Notes under the pieces: generated by a model
Seen by the model: only the letters and a program-made list of their open reading frames with translations
What the model was told of the DNA's origin: nothing
Database searches by the model: none
Shown here: positions 46,501 through 50,750 of the stretch, piece by piece
Position numbering within the stretch: the stretch's first letter is position 1
Layout: every line of letters starts with the position of its first letter
Translations under genes and position numbers: made by a program
NCBI GenBank assembly: GCA_905234235.1
Contig: CAJOHN010000010.1
Location: 1 to 50,750 of the forward strand
Direction of reading: 5' to 3'
DNA: 50,750 bases
Source: an uncultured Selenomonadaceae bacterium
GTDB lineage: Bacteria > Bacillota > Negativicutes > Selenomonadales > Selenomonadaceae

Positions 46501-47915
46501 CCGACCTCGAACGTTTGCTAAAAAAATGCGGCGTCGAAGGCTACGATAAACTTTTAATTTCTTGTGAGACGGGCTTGCGTAAAGATACGGCGGATATTTG
46601 GAATGCGTTGCTTGAACACGGCTTCGCTAGAAAAATAATTCACGTCGGCGATAACGAAACGAGCGATATGCAGTTGCCGGGCGATAGAAAATTCGGCGTC
46701 TATCACTTGATGAACGCGATAAATTTACTGTCACAAACTCCGTTCGGCAGAAATCTTTTGGAGCGGCTGGATTATAAAATGTCGTTGTACGCGGGGATTT
46801 GTTTAGGCGTCGTGTTGATAAAAAAATTTCAAAGCCCGTTCCGACTGCGCGCTTCATCAACTGACGGCACCAACAAATTAATCTTAAAAAATTTCCGCGA
46901 ACTCGGCTATTGGTTTTACGGCGCACCGCTTTTAACTTTTATTTTATGGCTGATTCAATCGACGCGAACCGACGGCGTCAAACGAATTTTATTTCTGGCG
47001 CGTGACGGATATTTTTTACAGCCGCTTTATGAATTCGTAGCGCAAAAACTTAACGTCGAGCCGTTGCCGTCGGATTATTTCCTTGCGTCGCGGCGGGCAG
47101 TTACAGTCGCTTCGATTCGGGATATTTCGCAAGCCAAAGAGCTTTTGCAATTAAAATTCGCGGGCAAGACGAAACAACTTTTCAAGGCGCGATTTGGTTT
47201 ACCTCTCGGCGACGACAAAAAAGTTTTTCTGCCCGAAAATGACATTGCACTTGTTGAAAAAATTATTGACAAGCACGCCGAAGAAATTTTGCAACACGCG
47301 GCGACTGAGCGGGCAAATTACGAAAAATATATCAGTAAACTCGGCGGCAAATTCGATTCTGTCGGCGTGGTTGATATGGGTTATTCGGGCACGATTCAAT
47401 TTTATCTGCAGGAATTGACGGGGAAAATTTTCACGGGCTACTACTTTGCGACCGGCGCGGCTAATCGTTTTGGCGATAATGCTTCCGAGCGGATGCGTGG
47501 CTGTTTTACTGAAAACGACGACTACGGCACGACTAAATTCTCCGTTTATCGCTACCAACTTTTGTTTGAGAGTATCCTTACCGCGCCCGATGCCCAGCTT
47601 AAACATTTCGACGCGACGGGCAATCCTGTTTTTGGCGAGCCTGAGCAAGGGCAAAAATTTTTCAATGAGATTCGCGAGATTCATGAAGGCGTTAAAGATT
47701 TTTGCAGCGATGTCTTTGAAATTTTCGGCGATATTTTATTGCGCGTGCCGATTGATAAAGATTTTGTCGACGCGTGGGTTAGAGCTTTCGTGAACGACAA
47801 AAAAATTATCGCGCCCGAATTGCGCGATGTTTTTAATCTTGATGATGATTACTGCAATACATTTCACGGCAATGCGCTTGATTTTTATTCGGCGGCGAAT
47901 TTTAAGACGCGTTGA
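43569..47915 (+). CDS. Giant GT2 - RgpF - HAD (COG5610-like) fusion protein
   Basis: A 1448-residue multidomain protein. A GT2 domain (about 1-230) has SIILTSYNHAAYV, LLIVDDGSADNS and HHSDDLW. An uncharacterised region (about 230-575) is followed by an RgpF-type rhamnan-synthesis domain (about 580-840; IAIQVHIFYTDLL, PNRGRDVAPF, HIHSKKS, FPAGTMFWAR). A HAD domain starts near 853 (TFDIFDTLL) and includes LISDMYM and HVGDNETSD. The last ~350 residues (FLARDGYFLQPLYE, VDMGYSGTIQ) match the tail of COG5610 proteins. It likely builds and modifies a rhamnose-type surface polysaccharide. It overlaps the upstream gene by 14 bp and convergent thrC by 31 bp. Confidence 0.88.
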   Translation: MTNPKVSIILTSYNHAAYVATAIESVLNQTFTDFELLIVDDGSADNSRDIIKTFDDPRIKTFLYEENRGTVLAISDAVQSARGEYIAVHHSDDLWACDKLEKQITFLDANENFAACFTWVEFVDERGDSLTLDAKDPYKNIFDQPNRSRAEWLNYFFHNANCLCHPSAVLRRGVVQKYHLHEVHGFWQLPDYLMWIRLCSHAEIYILPERLTKFRLRRSRQENTSATTYDKLIRAELEFYFIAREFVYNFTDNEFFMEVFPEAEKFFIDGQINRRFAYAKICLDKDRAAFQLAGLELLKDLLNSPANAAEIKTLYGYDEKSFLRDGGSFDIFNFAQKLSMLRTEIFISDGEDFSLVAEKIIGVDAAGKFYGRVAFELYHPIKFLRFDPDINFISVKLNRVLINGAAHEIFESNAGEVVDGFHRFWTSDPQIIFSVEDLSGHVTLEIFGEREKNYPVILEQTLKKLQEDSQRLAQLNDSFLNFSRRKITAPLDGFQHWLQSDNKEKLLTAARFFYKALPLDGDKKVWLKDKFYTTFAPFVRNTRRYKNWQISRMWQNAASFGNDDFQQAEEKFFDGELSTQPGKIAIQVHIFYTDLLDDMASYCANMPYEFDALISIVDESAQDKVRVAFEKIPNVKKCIVRVVPNRGRDVAPFIVGFGDLLPAYDFIAHIHSKKSLYTGSEQQNWRNYLFDALLGSPERVRKIFKAFDDDKTVGVIYPRPAANVPYVAFTWLSNRAVGLNLLSRAGIAPNKTDYFDFPAGTMFWARTKVLKKFFELGLTIEDFPVERGQNDGTIAHAFERSILLVARTVGMNYYEFKPATDSYSVNFGNKNLRQYFFSRNGTADELEWLINQGEIVTFDIFDTLLMRCVAAPYHVNEIIRFKVEDLLGRDLNFPKLRVKAEEIARQKKNGDVTLDDIYQSFAELTKLDAMTCKKIRELEISTELSLIRPRKDVVAWFKEIIRRGKKVWLISDMYMQTPDLERLLKKCGVEGYDKLLISCETGLRKDTADIWNALLEHGFARKIIHVGDNETSDMQLPGDRKFGVYHLMNAINLLSQTPFGRNLLERLDYKMSLYAGICLGVVLIKKFQSPFRLRASSTDGTNKLILKNFRELGYWFYGAPLLTFILWLIQSTRTDGVKRILFLARDGYFLQPLYEFVAQKLNVEPLPSDYFLASRRAVTVASIRDISQAKELLQLKFAGKTKQLFKARFGLPLGDDKKVFLPENDIALVEKIIDKHAEEILQHAATERANYEKYISKLGGKFDSVGVVDMGYSGTIQFYLQELTGKIFTGYYFATGAANRFGDNASERMRGCFTENDDYGTTKFSVYRYQLLFESILTAPDAQLKHFDATGNPVFGEPEQGQKFFNEIREIHEGVKDFCSDVFEIFGDILLRVPIDKDFVDAWVRAFVNDKKIIAPELRDVFNLDDDYCNTFHGNALDFYSAANFKTR

Positions 47916-49393
47916 GCCATTTCTTCCTTATCGCAAACGTCGTCATGTAAAATCTGCGCGGCTGATAATGTTGCAAGATTCTTGGGGATTTTGGCGTTGG
48001 TGAAACGATTCAGCAAAGCGATTTGCGCGAGGTCGTCGACACCTTCAGCAGATTTTTCCAAAGCATCCAAAACCGCGCCGGTAAATTTATACGGGCTGGC
48101 AGTCGCGGCACTGAGTACGGGCGTTAAGTCCTTAGTCTTGCCGCGATATTTGCTGAGAGCGCAAATTGAAACCGCGCTGTGCGTGTCAATCAGATATTTG
48201 AACGAATCATAAACGCGCTTGATAAAAAGTTTAGTCTCGTCTTCGGTGACGTATTCGGCGTGGAAAATTTTATCGAGACGAATTTTTAAAGGCTTATCGA
48301 TTTTGTACTTGCCGAAATTATTTAGTTCGTTCATGTAGCGGCTGATTTGTTTGAAGTCGCCGCCCGATTCGTGATACAGCAGGCGTTCCAAGTTGCTTGA
48401 AATTAAAATGTCCATCGACGGCGTGATAGTCTTAAAAAATTCGCGCTTGCGATTGTAAGTGCCAGTTACAAAAAATTCCGTGAGGACGTTGTTGACGTTG
48501 GACGCGCAGATTAATTTTTTAACGGGCAAGCCCATTTTCATTGCGTAGTAAGCGGCGAGGATATTGCCGAAATTCCCGGTCGGGACGCTGATATTAATTT
48601 TATCGCCGAGCGTGAGTTGCCCCGACTTAACAAATTCGAGATAGCCCGCGAAGTAGTAAGCGATTTGCGGAACGAGCCGCCCCCAGTTAATCGAGTTAGC
48701 GGAGCTGAGTTTGACGCCGAGTTTATCGAGTTCGTCGCGGATTTTTTTATCGGAGAAAATTTTTTTAACGCCGGTTTGTGCGTCGTCGAAATTTCCTCTG
48801 ACTGCCGTGACGTTGACATTATCGCCCGCCTGCGTGACCATTTGGAGCCGTTGAATTTTACTGACGCCGCCGTCGGGGTAGAAGACCATGATTTTAGTTT
48901 GAGGAACGTCAGCGAAGCCCGCCAACGCCGCCTTACCGGTATCGCCCGAAGTCGCAACGAGGATTAAAATTTTTTTAGTCTCGCCGACTTTTTTTAACGC
49001 CATGCGCATGAGGTGAGGCAACATTTGTAGCGCAACGTCTTTGAATGCGGCGGTTGGTCCGTGCCAGAGTTCCATATTGCCGACGGGCGCAGTCGGATTA
49101 TTCGCGTCTTGAATCAAAATCGCAACGGAAATTCTTGCGTGAATATCGAACCAATTATAGGCAAGCTCCGCGCATTCGCCGAGTTCGTCAGCGGTGTAGT
49201 CCGTTAAATATTTTCCGATTATCCACGCGGAAAGTTCCTCGTAAGTTTTATCTTTAAATTCGCCGAGTTCTTCAAGCTTAACTTTAGGAATTTTTTCGGG
49301 AACAAATAACCCGCCGTCTTTTGCCAACCCTTGCAAGATTGCTTCCGCCGAGTTTATCGGTCTAATTTTTGAGCGTGTGCTTACATATTTCAA
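47885..49393 (-). CDS. thrC: Threonine synthase
   Basis: A 502-residue PLP enzyme converting O-phosphohomoserine to threonine. The start MKYVSTR, the PLP Lys118 in GPTAAFKDVALQ, ATSGDTGKAAL and PTGNFGNILAAYYA are diagnostic of the longer ThrC type. TTG 49393 has GAGGAGG seven bases upstream. No other threonine gene is adjacent. Its 3' end overlaps the glycan fusion gene. Confidence 0.96.
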   Translation of the reverse strand: MKYVSTRSKIRPINSAEAILQGLAKDGGLFVPEKIPKVKLEELGEFKDKTYEELSAWIIGKYLTDYTADELGECAELAYNWFDIHARISVAILIQDANNPTAPVGNMELWHGPTAAFKDVALQMLPHLMRMALKKVGETKKILILVATSGDTGKAALAGFADVPQTKIMVFYPDGGVSKIQRLQMVTQAGDNVNVTAVRGNFDDAQTGVKKIFSDKKIRDELDKLGVKLSSANSINWGRLVPQIAYYFAGYLEFVKSGQLTLGDKINISVPTGNFGNILAAYYAMKMGLPVKKLICASNVNNVLTEFFVTGTYNRKREFFKTITPSMDILISSNLERLLYHESGGDFKQISRYMNELNNFGKYKIDKPLKIRLDKIFHAEYVTEDETKLFIKRVYDSFKYLIDTHSAVSICALSKYRGKTKDLTPVLSAATASPYKFTGAVLDALEKSAEGVDDLAQIALLNRFTNAKIPKNLATLSAAQILHDDVCDKEEMAQRVLKFAAE

Positions 49394-49405
49394 TTTAAAG
49401 CCTCC

Positions 49406-50590
49406 TCATCTTGTACGTATTGAATTAGTTAAAATTATCACGCTGAAAATTGCCACGCCTGCCGCCGACGCTAACGGGTGCCAAGTTATCGGCGGAGTTT
49501 CGAGCGCGGACAATAACGCGGGCGGCACTAACAATATCCACGACGACGCCGCGAGCAACCGATTAATCTTTAAAGTTTTTACGACCTTGAACGCGATTTC
49601 TTTTACCGCCAAAAAACTTTCGAGCGTCGGGAGTTCAAAATCGAATTTAGTTTCGTCCGAAGATTTCAACGAGCCGCCCTCCAATAAAAGTGATACATCA
49701 GCGGCAGTCAACGCGGGCAAGTCTTGAATGTCATTGCCGATAACCGCGACGATTTTACCTTTGGCGCGGAAAATTTGCACCTCGCGAGCTTTACCTTCGG
49801 GCGTTAAATTCGTGCGGACATTGTCAAGCAAAAAATTTTTCGTTATCCAACTCGTCATCTTCTTTGGTTGCGCGGTGAGCAGGAGCGTTTCAATATTGTT
49901 CGCCTTCAACTTAGCCAAAAAAATTTTTGCGTCGTCGTTAATGTCGTCTTTAAGCGCGATGACGCCGCGAGCCGCCCTGCCCGTCGCCACAATCAAAACG
50001 GTTTTCCCTTTAACAAGCAACTGGTCAATCTTCGTGCGAAGTTTCGCGCTCATCGATACGCCTAAACTTTCTAACCAAATCGGATTGCCAACGCGCATCA
50101 TCGTCCCGCTGACTTTTGCCTCTACGCCGCAACCCGCCAACTCAACAAAATCCGTCGAGGGTTGCAAACGCAATGCTCTGCTCGCCGCCGTGTCGTAAAT
50201 TATTCGCCCTAAAATATTTTCCGCGTCGCGCTCGGCACTCGCCGCCATTGCCAATAACGTTGGTTGATTCAGACCCTCCGGCACCAAGTCCGTTATATAA
50301 AATTCGCCACCCGTCAAAATTCTGTTGTAAGGCAAACCCAAGACATTAACCTCCGTCAAAGTTTTTAGCGCGTCGAGTTTGTTGAAAGTTACTCCGAGCT
50401 TGGCGATTTGTTTCTTCGCGAGGTACAACGTGAACGGCTCCGCTAACATTAAACATATCGGCGATAACGCAATAAAAATTGACAGCCCCGACATCAACGC
50501 CGCGTCGACGCCCCGCGTAAAGTACAGCCACGCCGCAATCGCGCCGCTTATCAGCACGTCGAACAATAAGAGAAAAATTATCCGCCGCAT
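49406..50590 (-). CDS. Catalytically dead P1B-type ATPase relic
   Basis: About 394 residues that align with the second half of CopA-like ATPases: two helices (6-24 and 28-58), a P/N-domain region, then two C-terminal helices (about 345-392). All key motifs have changed: CPC reads SPICL (43-47), DKTGT reads PYNRI (87-91), the SEHP motif reads AERDAEN, and GDGxND reads GNDIQD. The actuator domain and the first helices are absent. The frame is intact without internal stops, so it seems maintained as a pseudoenzyme. ATG 50590 is preferred (AAGGAG 14 bases upstream); GTG 50605 is an alternative. It lies 12 bp before thrC. Confidence 0.8.
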   Translation of the reverse strand: MRRIIFLLLFDVLISGAIAAWLYFTRGVDAALMSGLSIFIALSPICLMLAEPFTLYLAKKQIAKLGVTFNKLDALKTLTEVNVLGLPYNRILTGGEFYITDLVPEGLNQPTLLAMAASAERDAENILGRIIYDTAASRALRLQPSTDFVELAGCGVEAKVSGTMMRVGNPIWLESLGVSMSAKLRTKIDQLLVKGKTVLIVATGRAARGVIALKDDINDDAKIFLAKLKANNIETLLLTAQPKKMTSWITKNFLLDNVRTNLTPEGKAREVQIFRAKGKIVAVIGNDIQDLPALTAADVSLLLEGGSLKSSDETKFDFELPTLESFLAVKEIAFKVVKTLKINRLLAASSWILLVPPALLSALETPPITWHPLASAAGVAIFSVIILTNSIRTR

Positions 50591-50621
50591 TTCTAAGTTA
50601 TACACTCCTTGCGAAAGTTAT

Positions 50622-50750
50622 TCAATAGAATGCGAAAAAATTTGCCAACAACATCATCACGCCGCTGAAAATTCCCGCCGCAATCGCGATTAAATTTTTA
50701 TGTTTCATTGGCGGCAAAATCGACAGCGCACATAAAATCATCGGAGCTAT
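50622..50750 (-). CDS. Membrane protein, C-terminal end (runs off the window)
   Basis: On the minus strand an open frame enters from the right edge and ends at TGA (50622-50624), giving about 41 residues. They are mostly hydrophobic (ILCALSILPPMKHKNLIAIAAGIFSGVMMLL), consistent with two membrane helices at the end of a polytopic protein. The identity cannot be told. It probably shares an operon with the ATPase relic, whose ribosome-binding site lies just downstream. Confidence 0.55.
   Translation of the reverse strand: MAPMILCALSILPPMKHKNLIAIAAGIFSGVMMLLANFFAFY

Larger units (their letters stand above)
437..47961. repeat. Dispersed octamer CTGCGCGG/CCGCGCAG, about 54 exact copies
   Basis: Hand count, forward copies starting at 437, 2616, 6441, 8380, 10106, 12932, 13630, 14544, 15980, 21016, 22448, 27842, 28401, 31762, 32945, 33176, 33668, 34036, 35520, 37057, 37788, 39663, 42136, 42259, 43807 and 47954. 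Reverse copies start at 994, 1010, 1259, 4652, 4874, 6531, 8736, 10317, 13229, 13322, 14317, 16959, 19791, 22770, 23440, 23823, 26583, 26704, 29225, 30663, 38165, 39731, 41285, 42603, 43300, 44267, 45427 and 45797. The 5' flank is A/T-rich and often AAT. Copies occur in all three reading frames in both orientations and in intergenic DNA. Function unknown. Confidence 0.85.

Overview
The window most likely comes from a Negativicutes (Selenomonadales-type) bacterium, that is, a diderm member of the Firmicutes. This is an inference. Firmicutes-flavoured genes (PgeF, YitT, alanine dehydrogenase, RsbW/STAS/SpoIIE partner switching, a MotE/MgtE_N-like protein) sit next to a PagL-type outer-membrane lipid A deacylase and futalosine-pathway menaquinone synthesis (MqnC). 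An NrdG-type activase points to anaerobic life. TTG start codons with good Shine-Dalgarno sequences are common. Nothing in the window is a tRNA, an rRNA, a CRISPR array or a complete mobile element.

Layout. 1-4.4 kb: the end of a CitC-like gene; an operon of a double zinc-ribbon membrane protein, a TPM-domain protein and a radical SAM protein with a nine-G tract; then a frameshifted BRO-N/T5orf172 phage-type gene. 4.4-12.8 kb: ftsY, pagL (convergent), surE, a membrane-anchored protein, pgeF, ald and a FecBCDE/BtuCDF-type ABC importer. 12.8-20.8 kb: a PflX-like radical SAM protein, a MotE-like protein, nrdG, small and repeat-containing membrane proteins, mqnC, a decayed TPR gene, an orphan sucC and yitT. 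20.9-31.9 kb: a degenerate HD-GYP protein, uvrB, then a signalling operon of hybrid histidine kinase, STAS protein, RsbW-like kinase, PP2C phosphatase, FlgT-like/TPR protein and a second PP2C phosphatase. 31.9-37.8 kb: a calcium-themed segment with an operon terD-terD-GT2-P-type Ca ATPase and a divergent RTX-repeat fragment. 37.8-39.6 kb: panF-yhdT. 39.7-47.9 kb: a surface-glycan cluster (M48/TPR protease, DegT aminotransferase, ketoacyl synthase III-like enzyme, and a 1448-residue GT2/RgpF/HAD fusion). 47.9-50.75 kb: thrC, a P1B-type ATPase relic without catalytic motifs, and the end of a membrane protein.

The strongest non-gene signal is the octamer CTGCGCGG (often preceded by AAT). By hand I find about 54 exact copies, roughly one per 0.94 kb, about equally on both strands, in all reading frames and in intergenic DNA. 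About one would be expected by chance. It behaves like a DNA-level dispersed motif, comparable in density to DNA uptake sequences or HIP1, and I know of no description of it. Other points of interest are the mosaic PP2C duplicates, the catalytically dead P1B ATPase relic, the giant glycan fusion protein, the calcium operon with a 7-bp periodic repeat between its terD genes, and several recent gene lesions.
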